Shown here one piece after another: positions 1 through 8,109 of a stretch of 64,000 nucleotides of DNA. The stretch spans positions 2,046,001-2,110,000 of the forward strand of contig NZ_CP066779.1 of the NCBI RefSeq assembly GCF_016598535.1, in the 5' to 3' direction. The position numbers were made by a program, and so were the translations under genes. How positions within the stretch are numbered: the stretch's first letter is position 1; each line of letters starts with the position of its first letter. The notes under the pieces are model-generated. The model saw only the letters and a list, made by a program, of their open reading frames with translations, was not told the origin of the DNA and searched no databases. Origin of the DNA: Rhodococcus sp. P-2 (GTDB lineage Bacteria; Actinomycetota; Actinomycetes; Mycobacteriales; Mycobacteriaceae).

Positions 1-1
1 C

Positions 2-559
2 CTGCCGGACCTTCCGTTGCCAGAGGACACCGCAAACCTGCGCCTCGGCCCGGACATCAATCCCGAACTCCTCGCACTGCTCCCCCTCGTCGGCGTCTGG
101 CGCGGCGAAGGTGAAGGGCACGACGAGACCGGCGACTACGCCTTCGGTCAGCAGATCGTCATCTCTCACGACGGCGGCCCCTATCTCAATTGGGAGTCCC
201 GGTCCTGGCGCCTCGACGCCGAGGGCAAGTACGTGAGCCCCGATCTGCGCGAGAGCGGTTACTGGCGCATGGGCGGCGACGGCATCCCCGGCAGCGTCAA
301 TCAGGAAGTCGTCGAACTCCTGCTCAGCCACAGCTCCGGCGTCGTCGAAATGTACTACGGCCGTGCGCTCACCCAGGCATCCTGGGAACTTGCCACCGAC
401 GTGGTGATCCGCAGCCAGTCCGGTGCACTGTACGGCGGCGCGAAGCGCCTGTACGGCATCGTCGAAGGCGGCGACCTCGCGTACGTCGAAGAGCGCATCA
501 TGTCTGACGGTGGCCTGGAGCCGCGCCTCTCGGCGCGGCTGACCCGCTACATCGGCTAG
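2..559 (+). CDS. Ferric nitrobindin-like (FABP/DUF1794) beta-barrel protein, 5' end outside window
   Basis: The reading frame is open from the first bases. A TTG at 17 could start it, but the in-frame residues before it (LPDLP) look native, so the true start probably lies upstream. About 185 residues are visible, near full length for nitrobindins. The signature GVWRGEGEG (the family's GxWxGxGxG strand) and the C-terminal LSARLTRY strand are clear. Family members are small barrels; those that bind ferric heme isomerise peroxynitrite. Heme-binding members carry a His just before the LSARL strand, where this protein reads LEPRLSARL, so the axial ligand seems missing. It is therefore best called nitrobindin-like with unknown ligand. 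A strong palindrome follows one base after the stop codon. Confidence 0.85.
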   Translation: MPDLPLPEDTANLRLGPDINPELLALLPLVGVWRGEGEGHDETGDYAFGQQIVISHDGGPYLNWESRSWRLDAEGKYVSPDLRESGYWRMGGDGIPGSVNQEVVELLLSHSSGVVEMYYGRALTQASWELATDVVIRSQSGALYGGAKRLYGIVEGGDLAYVEERIMSDGGLEPRLSARLTRYIG

Positions 560-560
560 C

Positions 561-612
561 TCTGCTGTGCGCCTTTATTAACCCCCGGCGGTTAATAAAG
601 GCGCACAGCAGA
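561..612. repeat. Palindromic repeat, copy 1 (23-bp perfect arms, 6-nt loop)
   Basis: Positions 561-583 and 590-612 are exact reverse complements around the loop CCCGGC at 584-589. The core 564-610 recurs identically and in the same orientation at 1713-1759. The element lies directly after the nitrobindin-like stop codon. Such a stem would be a very strong RNA hairpin, but no T-run follows, so it is not a classic intrinsic terminator. It could be a REP-like mobile palindrome, a bidirectional terminator or a 3' stability element. Confidence 0.9.
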
Positions 613-703
613 TCCATCCACAGCCACCGACAAATTCCACAGGTGGGCTCTGGAACGGCATCATCGACCGATTCCTGTCGGACCGGGATCTCACGGTATT
701 CGC

Positions 704-1744
704 ATGAACTGCGACTACATCGATCCTGATCTCCGAAGAATTTTCGACTTCCAACACGGACTCGCGACCAATAAACAGCTGCGCCCTTTCGGCTATTCGC
801 CGCGGCGAATCCAGCATCTGGTCGAATCGGGTCAATGGACTTCCGTCCTCCACGGCGTTCAATCCAGCACCAACGGCCCACTCAACCGAGCAATGATTCT
901 CGAGGCCGCACTGCTGTTCGGCGGCGGAGAGACTTATCTGAGTCACCGGACTGCAGCTGAAGAGTGGGGACTCACGCACATCGAGTCCGATCTGCCGGTC
1001 CACATCACGGTCCGATACGGCAGATCCTCGCGCTGCCAGAGTCCGACGGTCAGACCCGAACGCTCCCCGGCGCGCCCCGTTCCGCTGGGGTGGTCCACTG
1101 CCCATCCCGGAGTGATCGTTCATCGTTCACGCGCTCAGGCCCACATCGGCGTTGCCACTCAACCTGCTCGTACTTCGCTGGCCGACACCGCAATTGACCT
1201 GGCGGTTGCAGAGCCGTCGGCTCGCGACGCCGCTCGTTCTCTGGTCCGCTCCGCCACGGCCTGCAAGGTGTCGCGGATGGAACTACGCACCCGAATGGAG
1301 TACCGCCGGCCGAGGCGATATGTCAAAGCGCTGTCCTCGACATTGGACCTCTTGGATCGCGGCGTCCAGTCGGTGCTCGAGCATCGCTATGCAATCGAAG
1401 TCGAGCGAGCACACGGTCTGCCGGAAGCACGACGGCAATCGCCGGTCCTCGTCGATGGGAGAACTCTCTACGAGGACGTCGACTACCGCAATTGCGGTGT
1501 CGCACTGATCGTTCGACTCGACGGATTCGCCTTCCACTCATCTCGGGCGACTGCGCTGCGGGATCGTCGGCGAGGAAACGCATCCGAACTGTCAGGCAAT
1601 GCCACGCTGGTCTTCGGTTGGGAAGAAGTGGAAGGAGCCTCGTGCCGAACTGCAGCCGAGGTCAGAGCGATCCTCGAGCGCGGTGGATGGTGGGGACCCA
1701 ATCCTTGTCCACGCTGTGCGCCTTTATTAACCCCCGGCGGTTAA
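704..1744 (+). CDS. AbiEi-type N-terminal domain / DUF559-like (Vsr-fold) protein, function unknown
   Basis: This 346-residue protein has the layout common in actinobacteria. A winged-helix AbiEi-like segment covers about residues 1-95 (LATNKQLRPFGYSPRRIQHLVESG reads like its helix-turn-helix). The C-terminal part (about 230-325) resembles DUF559 or very-short-patch-repair endonucleases: LYEDVDYRN, then VRLDGFAFH, a row of Arg and LVFGWEEV. The usual acidic residue in VEVDG is kept as RLDG. AbiEi is the antitoxin half of a type IV toxin-antitoxin pair, but no AbiEii nucleotidyltransferase lies next to it, and such proteins are usually solitary. No good ribosome-binding site precedes the ATG. 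The last codons and stop lie inside the second palindrome. The biological role is not known. Confidence 0.7.
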   Translation: MNCDYIDPDLRRIFDFQHGLATNKQLRPFGYSPRRIQHLVESGQWTSVLHGVQSSTNGPLNRAMILEAALLFGGGETYLSHRTAAEEWGLTHIESDLPVHITVRYGRSSRCQSPTVRPERSPARPVPLGWSTAHPGVIVHRSRAQAHIGVATQPARTSLADTAIDLAVAEPSARDAARSLVRSATACKVSRMELRTRMEYRRPRRYVKALSSTLDLLDRGVQSVLEHRYAIEVERAHGLPEARRQSPVLVDGRTLYEDVDYRNCGVALIVRLDGFAFHSSRATALRDRRRGNASELSGNATLVFGWEEVEGASCRTAAEVRAILERGGWWGPNPCPRCAPLLTPGG

Positions 1745-1758
1745 TAAAGGCGCACAGC
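1713..1758. repeat. Palindromic repeat, copy 2 (20-bp perfect arms, same loop)
   Basis: Arms 1713-1732 and 1739-1758 flank the same CCCGGC loop as the copy at 561-612, and the 46-bp core is identical in sequence and orientation. It overlaps the last ten codons of the DUF559-type gene, whose stop TAA sits in the right arm. Together the two copies are direct repeats bracketing a 1.1-kb segment that holds that gene alone. Confidence 0.9.
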
Positions 1759-1977
1759 ACGAAGCGACCCCCGAGCCACACCCGCGCTTTCGCACGGATC
1801 CCGGTCGGACTGATCGGGGGCTCGGGGGTCGGGTGGCTGCCTGGGATTCGCCGGCCGCTCACGCGGTAAGTGAATTCCATCAGCGATTGCGGCTAGCTGG
1901 CAGCCACCTCACGCGTCCGTCTGTACTTCAATTTCAGACCACCTCCTTCCTTGTGTACAGGAGAAAGTACGCCCACT
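1759..1977. other. Intergenic segment with long inverted repeat
   Basis: This is the gap between the DUF559-type gene and the 3' end of the leftward cyd operon. A perfect 13-bp inverted repeat occurs (CGACCCCCGAGCC at 1765-1777 and its complement at 1819-1831) around a 41-nt spacer that can itself fold. It may act as the terminator region for cydC or for the rightward gene. No gene was recognised here. Confidence 0.5.
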
Positions 1978-3666
1978 TCACGACGACGGCAACGTATTTT
2001 CCACAGAAACTTTTCCGACGCATATCACCTGGTCAGCTGCTGTGCCGTCCGGAAGTTGGTGGGTGACGACAACCACGGTTCGCGAAGAATCGACCAGCGT
2101 TGCTTCGCGACCGAGCAACTCGCGGAGCAACTGAGCGCCGGCCTCCGCGTCCATGTGCTCGGTCGGCTCGTCGAGCAGCAATACCTCCGCGGGCGAGACG
2201 ATCGCGCGTGCCAACAGCAACCGACGACGCTCACCGCCCGAAAGCGCTCGCATTCCGCCGACCAGGTAAGTGTCGAGCCCGTCCGGCAGTTCCGACAGCC
2301 ACTCTCCGAGACCAACGGCGGCAAGTGCCTTCTCCGCGTCCTCGGCGGTGAGGTCACCCCGCGCGACGCGCAGGTTCTCGAGTACCGACGTCTCGAAGAG
2401 GTGTGCGTCTTCGGCGAAGTATCCGACGTGCCGACGCAGTTCGGCCGGATCGATATCCGAAACATCCACTCCGCCGACGCGAACCGTTCCCGCGACGGGT
2501 GGTAGCAGTCCCGCCATCGTCATCAGCGCGGTGGTCTTTCCCGATCCGCTCTCACCGACCACGGCAACACGAGCGCCGCGAGGAAGATCCACAGACAGCG
2601 GTTCGGTCACCTTCCCACCGGGCCAACCTGCCTGCAACGCGTGCACGCTGAGAGCCCCGTTCTCGGGCCACGCACGATCACCTTCGACGTGTTCCTCGGC
2701 TGCTCGATCGAGGACCGCCATGATGCGAGCCGACGCCAGTCGCGCCTTGGTCAATGCCACCGCCGCGCTGGGCAGGATCGCGGTTCCCTCGAATGCCGAC
2801 AGGGGAAGCAGTACAAGGATTCCCATGGACATCGGTGACATGTCGGTGGTTCCGTACAGCGTGATTCCGATCAGCAACGCCCCGAGAACGCTCACACCGA
2901 TTGCGAGAGGTGTCGCGGCGGCGGCAAAGGCACTCGGGACCGCCGCGCGATCGGTTGCGTCGACCACCTCGTTTTCGGCGGACACCGCCTCGCTCACGGC
3001 CTGATCCAAGCGACCTGATACCCGAAGCTCAGCGGAATGGTCGAGCGCCGTCACAGCGGACTCACTGAATCGCGCTGCGGCAGCTGAACTGTCGGCCTCG
3101 GCGAGTCGAGCTGCACGCGCCGAAAGCCAGGGTGCCGCGATCCCGGACACGGCCAGCGCAACAGCCAGAATGAGCGCAGCCGGGATCGAGATGAACAACA
3201 AGATGCCCACCGCAGCGAACGCGAGGACAACCGAAACAGCAATCGGGATCAGCGCTTTGACGATTACGTCGCCCAGCGCGTCCACATCGGCGCCGGTACG
3301 CGAGAGCAGGTCACCGCGTCGTAGTCCGGCGGCGGCCGCGGGATCTCCCGCTGCCAACTGCTGGTAGATCCTCGACCGCGCTGCGGTGGTGCCGCGCAAC
3401 GCGACGTCGTGCGTCGTCAATCGCTCGAGGTAGCGGAAGACACCACGCGAGATTCCCAACGCGCGCACGGCAACCACCGCAACGCTGAGATCGAGAACGG
3501 GAGGCATCTCCCAAGCACGCGTGATCAACCATGCGGACAGCGCGGCCAAGGCGAGGGCACTGCCGAGTGTTGCCACACCGGCGGCCACCGCAGTCAGTAC
3601 GCGTCGTGGTCGAAGTTCGAGTAGTTGCAGAGCACGCAGGAGCGGATCGTGAGTGTCACTTCTCAT
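1978..3666 (-). CDS. cydC: Thiol reductant ABC exporter subunit CydC
   Basis: This is the membrane/ATPase half of the CydDC exporter, which moves glutathione- or cysteine-type thiols outward and is needed for assembly of cytochrome bd. About six membrane helices occupy the first 300 residues. The ATPase domain shows Walker A GESGSGKTT, the signature LSGGERRRLLLARAI, Walker B EVLLLDEPT and the switch His in VVVTHQ. The frame is open further upstream, but the ATG at 3666 overlaps the cydD stop by 11 bases and gives the usual N-terminus (MRSDTHDP), about 562 residues. It is the last gene of cydABDC, the order seen in mycobacteria. Confidence 0.93.
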   Translation of the reverse strand: MRSDTHDPLLRALQLLELRPRRVLTAVAAGVATLGSALALAALSAWLITRAWEMPPVLDLSVAVVAVRALGISRGVFRYLERLTTHDVALRGTTAARSRIYQQLAAGDPAAAAGLRRGDLLSRTGADVDALGDVIVKALIPIAVSVVLAFAAVGILLFISIPAALILAVALAVSGIAAPWLSARAARLAEADSSAAAARFSESAVTALDHSAELRVSGRLDQAVSEAVSAENEVVDATDRAAVPSAFAAAATPLAIGVSVLGALLIGITLYGTTDMSPMSMGILVLLPLSAFEGTAILPSAAVALTKARLASARIMAVLDRAAEEHVEGDRAWPENGALSVHALQAGWPGGKVTEPLSVDLPRGARVAVVGESGSGKTTALMTMAGLLPPVAGTVRVGGVDVSDIDPAELRRHVGYFAEDAHLFETSVLENLRVARGDLTAEDAEKALAAVGLGEWLSELPDGLDTYLVGGMRALSGGERRRLLLARAIVSPAEVLLLDEPTEHMDAEAGAQLLRELLGREATLVDSSRTVVVVTHQLPDGTAADQVICVGKVSVENTLPSS

Positions 3667-5344
3667 GGGCACGAACCTCGACGATCTGGTCAGCTGCGGC
3701 AAGCACACTCGGACGGTGGCCGATCACGACGACGGTGTCACCACGCTCCGCCCGTGCTCTCAGAGAAGCCAACACTGTCCCTTCCGAATCGGAGTCGAGG
3801 TGGGCGGTGGGCTCGTCCAGGATGAGAACAGCGCGGTCGGAAGCGAGCACGCGTGTCAGCGCCAGGCGTTGACGCTGCCCCAGCGACAGACCTGTGCCGC
3901 CGGAACCGATGACTGTCTCGACACCTGCAGGCAGCTCGGCCAGCACGGCCTCGAATCCCGTCGCAGCGGCGGCACGAGTCGACGCCTGTGCATCAACGAC
4001 CCCCGTGAGATCGAGATTCTCGCGAACAGTGCCCGGTAGGAGGACCGGATGCTGGGGCAGCCAAGCCAATTGACTCCACCACGCGTTCTCGTCCAGCTCT
4101 CGAACATCGACGCCGGCAACCGTCACACGCCCACTGCTCGGTTCGATCAACCCGAGTAGCGCGTGCACTGCCGTCGACTTGCCGCAGCCGTTGGGCCCGG
4201 TGAGCACGGTGATCTTCCCTGGCGACGCCACGGCGGAAAGTTGAGACGGTGCGACTCCCCCACGAGAGGTCACGCCGAGTCCGTCGAAGACGATGTCGGC
4301 GCCGCGCGCGACCACCGTCGTCCAACCGCCCTCCGGCGCAGCAGAATCCGCTTCGATCACCTCGAACGCCTTGTCTGCTGCTGCCATTCCGTCCTCGGCG
4401 GCATGGAACTGGGTTCCCACCATCCGAAGCGGCAGGTACACCTCGGGCGCGAGGATCAACGCGACGATCCCCGGCTCGAGCGACATGTCCCCGTACACCA
4501 GTCGCAAGCCGATGCTCACGGCCACCAACGCGACGCAGAGTGTAGCGAGCAGTTCCAGCACCATCGAGGACAGGAACGCGACGCGCAGAGCAGACATCGT
4601 CGTTCGCCGATGGGCGTCACCGAGTTCACGTACCCGCTCGGCAGGACCTTGCTGACGACCGAGCGCTCGCAGCGTCGGCAAACCGGCAAGTAGATCGAGC
4701 AGTTGTGAAGACAACGTGGTCATCGCTGCCAGCGTCTTCTCCGATTTACCCTTTGTCAGCAAGCCGATCAGAATCATGAAGATCGGAATCAGCGGCAGCG
4801 TCACGAAAATGATGACCGCAGACGTCATGTCCTGCACCGCAATGACTATCAGGGTGATGGGCGTCAGTGTCACCGACAGGACCAGAGCCGGAAGGTATCC
4901 CGTCAGGTACGGACCGAGGCCGTCGACACCGCGGGTGACCACGGTCGCGATTTCGTCACGCCGAGGATCCAGATCGCGCGGGCTCATTGCCGTCGCCGAC
5001 GTCAGCACGCCGTTCTTGATCTCGGCAACGACGCGAGTCGACGCCCGGTGTGCATACCTGGTCTGCAGCCAGGTCCCCAGAACTCGGACCGCCACAGCTG
5101 CGGCCAGAACAACCAATTCGGTTGTCCACGAAGAAATATCCACAGTTCGAGTGGTGATCACTCCGGCCAGCATCCGGCCGATCATGAGCGCCGCGACGAT
5201 GACCATCACGACGTTCACCATCGACAGAGCGACCGTCAGGATCAGATAGCCGCGCGCAGAAGCGGAATGGCGCCACAGTCGCGGGTCGATCGGCCCCCGG
5301 CGACGCTCCCGAGTGGTGGGAGCGTCGCCTACTTCGATAGTCAC
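3656..5344 (-). CDS. cydD: Thiol reductant ABC exporter subunit CydD
   Basis: Partner of CydC in the heterodimeric inner-membrane exporter that supports cytochrome bd maturation. The 562-residue protein has an N-terminal six-helix ABC transporter region, then an ATPase domain with Walker A GPNGCGKST, signature LSLGQRQRLALTR, Walker B AVLILDEPT and the H-loop VVVIGHR. It starts with GTG 58 bases after cydB, with a weak ribosome-binding site, and ends inside the start of cydC, so the two are probably translationally coupled. CydD precedes CydC as expected for the family. Confidence 0.93.
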   Translation of the reverse strand: MTIEVGDAPTTRERRRGPIDPRLWRHSASARGYLILTVALSMVNVVMVIVAALMIGRMLAGVITTRTVDISSWTTELVVLAAAVAVRVLGTWLQTRYAHRASTRVVAEIKNGVLTSATAMSPRDLDPRRDEIATVVTRGVDGLGPYLTGYLPALVLSVTLTPITLIVIAVQDMTSAVIIFVTLPLIPIFMILIGLLTKGKSEKTLAAMTTLSSQLLDLLAGLPTLRALGRQQGPAERVRELGDAHRRTTMSALRVAFLSSMVLELLATLCVALVAVSIGLRLVYGDMSLEPGIVALILAPEVYLPLRMVGTQFHAAEDGMAAADKAFEVIEADSAAPEGGWTTVVARGADIVFDGLGVTSRGGVAPSQLSAVASPGKITVLTGPNGCGKSTAVHALLGLIEPSSGRVTVAGVDVRELDENAWWSQLAWLPQHPVLLPGTVRENLDLTGVVDAQASTRAAAATGFEAVLAELPAGVETVIGSGGTGLSLGQRQRLALTRVLASDRAVLILDEPTAHLDSDSEGTVLASLRARAERGDTVVVIGHRPSVLAAADQIVEVRAHEK

Positions 5345-5402
5345 GTGAATTCGACCGTCAGTTCTTTCGTGATCCGAATCTTTTGTGAATCAGGGTTGGT
5401 GA

Positions 5403-6446
5403 CTACCACGTCTTCTCCTTGAATCGCAGACCGATCGACGCCGGAATCTGCTTGGAGGAGATGCGCTGTCGGAACACCCAGTACGTCCATCCCTGGTAGA
5501 TGATCACCACCGGCGTCATGAATGCCGCGGCCCACGTCATCACCTTGAGCGTGTACGGACTCGACGACGCGTTCTCGATGGTCAGGCTGTATGCCGGATC
5601 GAGCGTCGACGGCAGGACGTTCGGGAACAGCGAGGCGAACAGCAGTACGACGGTGGCGATGACTGCCACACAGGTGAGAACGAAAGCCCAGCCTTCACGC
5701 TCGGCCCGCGTCAGGAAGACGACGCCGATCAGTGCGGCAGCAGCGGCGGCTACCAGAATCCACGTCCATCCCTTGCCGTAGGCGAGTTGTGTCCACAGGA
5801 CGAATCCACCGGCGACCGGGATCGCCGGAATTGCCAGTCGTGCAGCAATTTTCACTGCGTCTTCACGAACCTCGTCGGCACTCTTGAGTGCCAGGAACAC
5901 AGCGCCGTGGAGGGCGAACACCAGCGCGGTGGTCAGACCGCCGAGAAGTGCGTACGGATTGAGCAGATCGAAGAATCCCGACTCGACCTGCTTGTCGGCG
6001 TTGATCGCAACGCCCCGAACGATGTTCGCGAAAGCCACGCCCCAGAGAACTGCCGGGACCCAGGAGCCGAAGATGATGCCCCAGTCGCAGCGCTGACGCC
6101 ATTTGTCGTCGTCGATCTTGCTTCGCCATTCGATGGCACAGATTCGAACGATCAAGGCCACCAGGATGATCAGCAACGGTAGATAGAACCCGGAGAACAA
6201 CGTCGCGTACCACTCCGGGAATGCCGCGAACATCGCGCCACCGGCCGTGATCAGCCACACCTCGTTGCCGTCCCACACCGGGCCGATCGTGTTGAGCGCC
6301 ACGCGTCGACGCGTATCTGCCGGGAGGTCACTGCCTCTGCCGACGATCGGCATGAGCATTCCGACACCGAAGTCGAACCCTTCGAGGACGAAGTAACCGA
6401 TGAACAGTACTGCGACGAGCACGAACCATACTTCTTGAAGTCCCAT
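5403..6446 (-). CDS. cydB: Cytochrome bd ubiquinol/menaquinol oxidase subunit II
   Basis: Subunit II of the bd-type terminal oxidase, an integral membrane protein with eight or nine helices and 347 residues, the usual length. The motif GPVWDGNEVWLITAGGAMFAAFP around residues 55-77 is diagnostic of CydB. An AGGAGG ribosome-binding site lies 6 bases before the ATG, only about 9 bases after the cydA stop. It works with CydA to oxidise quinol and reduce oxygen with high affinity. Confidence 0.96.
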   Translation of the reverse strand: MGLQEVWFVLVAVLFIGYFVLEGFDFGVGMLMPIVGRGSDLPADTRRRVALNTIGPVWDGNEVWLITAGGAMFAAFPEWYATLFSGFYLPLLIILVALIVRICAIEWRSKIDDDKWRQRCDWGIIFGSWVPAVLWGVAFANIVRGVAINADKQVESGFFDLLNPYALLGGLTTALVFALHGAVFLALKSADEVREDAVKIAARLAIPAIPVAGGFVLWTQLAYGKGWTWILVAAAAAALIGVVFLTRAEREGWAFVLTCVAVIATVVLLFASLFPNVLPSTLDPAYSLTIENASSSPYTLKVMTWAAAFMTPVVIIYQGWTYWVFRQRISSKQIPASIGLRFKEKTW

Positions 6447-6455
6447 GATCGCCTC

Positions 6456-7955
6456 CTAGTACGCGAACGACAGTTGTTTGGGCTTGTCCGGATCTTCCGG
6501 CTCGTCATGATCTGTATCGCCCGGCGGATGCATGTCGTGCTCCAGCGGACCTTCCTTCGCGTACCGCACGATCAGCTTGAACCAGACCACACCCAGTGCT
6601 CCGTACAAGAGGGTGAAGGTGATCAGCGAGGCCCAGACGGTAGCCGACGCGTGGTCCGAAACACCTTGGTCGACAGTCAGTCTGATCATGTCGACGCCGG
6701 TCGGATTGGGATGCACCACCCAGGGCTGACGGCCCATCTCGGTGAAGATCCAGCCGGCGCTGTTCGCCATGAAGGGAGTGGGAATCGCGACGAGACTGAG
6801 GATTCCGAACCACTTCTGGTCCGGGACCCGTCCCTTGCGTGTGACCCACAGTCCCGCGAGGGCCAGCGCTGCCGAACCGGCGGCAAGGCCGATCATTGCG
6901 CGGAAGGACCAGTACGTGACAAAGAGATTCGGTCGGTAGTTGCCCGGTCCGAAGTCCTGCTCCGCCTGCTCCTGCAGCTGGTTGACGCCTTGGAGTTCGA
7001 CACCGGTGAACTTGCCTTCGGCCAACCACGAAAGAACGTAAGGCACCTTGATTACGTGAGTCACGCTGTCGCAGTTGTTGTGAGTTCCGATCGTCAAAAG
7101 TGAGAAATCCGGATCCATCTCGGTTTCACACAGCGATTCTGCCGACGCCATCTTCATCGGCTGCTGCTGGAACATGAGCTTGCCTTGGACGTCACCGGTG
7201 TAGATGATGCCGATTCCGGCCACGATCATGACGAGCAAGGCGAATCGTGTTGCCGGGCGGTACATCGTGCGCGCATCGGATTCGAGACGTTCGGCTTCGG
7301 CGGCCTCAGCTTGCTTGGCGCGGCGCATGTTCCGCACCATCCACCAACCACTGATGCCGGCAACAAACGTCGCCGCCGTCAGGAAGGCGCCCGCTACCGC
7401 GTGCGGGAAGGCAGCAAGAGCGGTGTTGTTGGTCAACAGCTCCCAGATGCTGGTGAGCTCGGCACGGCCCGTTTCAGGGTTGTACGTCGCACCGACCGGA
7501 TGCTGCATGAACGAGTTGGCCGCGATGATGAAGAACGCCGACGCGTTGACGCCGATCGCCACGAGCCAAATACACGCCAGGTGTACAAGTTTGGGCAGCC
7601 TGCCCCAACCGAAGATCCACAGTCCGATGAAGACGGACTCCATGAAGAAGGCGACGAGGCCTTCCAACGCGAGCGGAGCTCCGAAGACGTCACCGACGAA
7701 TCGCGAGTACTCGCTCCAGTTCATACCGAACTGGAACTCCTGCACGATGCCGGTGGCTACACCGAGGGCGAAGTTGATGAGGAAGAGCTTGCCGAAAAAC
7801 TTGGTGAGCCGATACCAGTGGTCCTTTTTGGTGACCACCCACATCGTCTGCATGATCGCGATCATCGGCGCAAGTCCGATGGTCAGCGGAACAAGGATGA
7901 AGTGGTAGACGGTAGTGATACCGAACTGCCACCTGGAGACGTCCAAAGTATCCAT
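6456..7955 (-). CDS. cydA: Cytochrome bd quinol oxidase subunit I
   Basis: Catalytic subunit carrying hemes b558, b595 and d; 499 residues. His18 in VYHF fits the E. coli b595 ligand His19. AFPHAVAG holds the b558 His and the GRQPW motif (about residues 408-412), preceded by Met, fits the second b558 ligand region. QEFQFGMNWSEYSRFVGD and GAPLALEG are the conserved proton/heme-edge segments. The Q-loop is of the short type. The C-terminus is a charged cytoplasmic tail rich in Asp, Pro and Lys. It is the first gene of cydABDC, with an operator-like dyad about 110 bases upstream. Confidence 0.96.
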   Translation of the reverse strand: MDTLDVSRWQFGITTVYHFILVPLTIGLAPMIAIMQTMWVVTKKDHWYRLTKFFGKLFLINFALGVATGIVQEFQFGMNWSEYSRFVGDVFGAPLALEGLVAFFMESVFIGLWIFGWGRLPKLVHLACIWLVAIGVNASAFFIIAANSFMQHPVGATYNPETGRAELTSIWELLTNNTALAAFPHAVAGAFLTAATFVAGISGWWMVRNMRRAKQAEAAEAERLESDARTMYRPATRFALLVMIVAGIGIIYTGDVQGKLMFQQQPMKMASAESLCETEMDPDFSLLTIGTHNNCDSVTHVIKVPYVLSWLAEGKFTGVELQGVNQLQEQAEQDFGPGNYRPNLFVTYWSFRAMIGLAAGSAALALAGLWVTRKGRVPDQKWFGILSLVAIPTPFMANSAGWIFTEMGRQPWVVHPNPTGVDMIRLTVDQGVSDHASATVWASLITFTLLYGALGVVWFKLIVRYAKEGPLEHDMHPPGDTDHDEPEDPDKPKQLSFAY

Positions 7956-8066
7956 TGGCTACTCCGAGAGTAGGGCCCTGGGACAGGCTTCGGGGTTCGA
8001 GACGCGGGCAGTCGCTCGGCCCCTGCGGACACGGTACTGCTGTCCGGTTTGGACCGCAGGACTTTG

Positions 8067-8085
8067 CTACTACCAAATGTAGTAG
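8067..8085. promoter_or_regulatory. Dyad CTACTAC-N5-GTAGTAG upstream of cydA
   Basis: Perfect 7-bp inverted repeat (8067-8073 and 8079-8085) with the 5-base spacer CAAAT, in the only intergenic gap before the cyd operon. The cydA start codon is about 112 bases downstream on the minus strand. TAC...GTA half-sites recall operators of BlaI/CopY-family repressors, but the cognate regulator is not in this window and no clear -35/-10 pair could be fixed. Confidence 0.55.
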
Positions 8086-8109
8086 AGACCTGTCGCGATT
8101 CCTATTCGC

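Noticed and set aside
704..1744. Complete type IV toxin-antitoxin (AbiEi/AbiEii) system
   Set aside because: No AbiEii nucleotidyltransferase gene is adjacent, and the C-terminal half is a DUF559-like domain, so a toxin-antitoxin claim is not supported.
1759..1977. Possible tRNA or other stable RNA
   Set aside because: No cloverleaf or CCA-ending acceptor stem was found; only an inverted repeat is evident.
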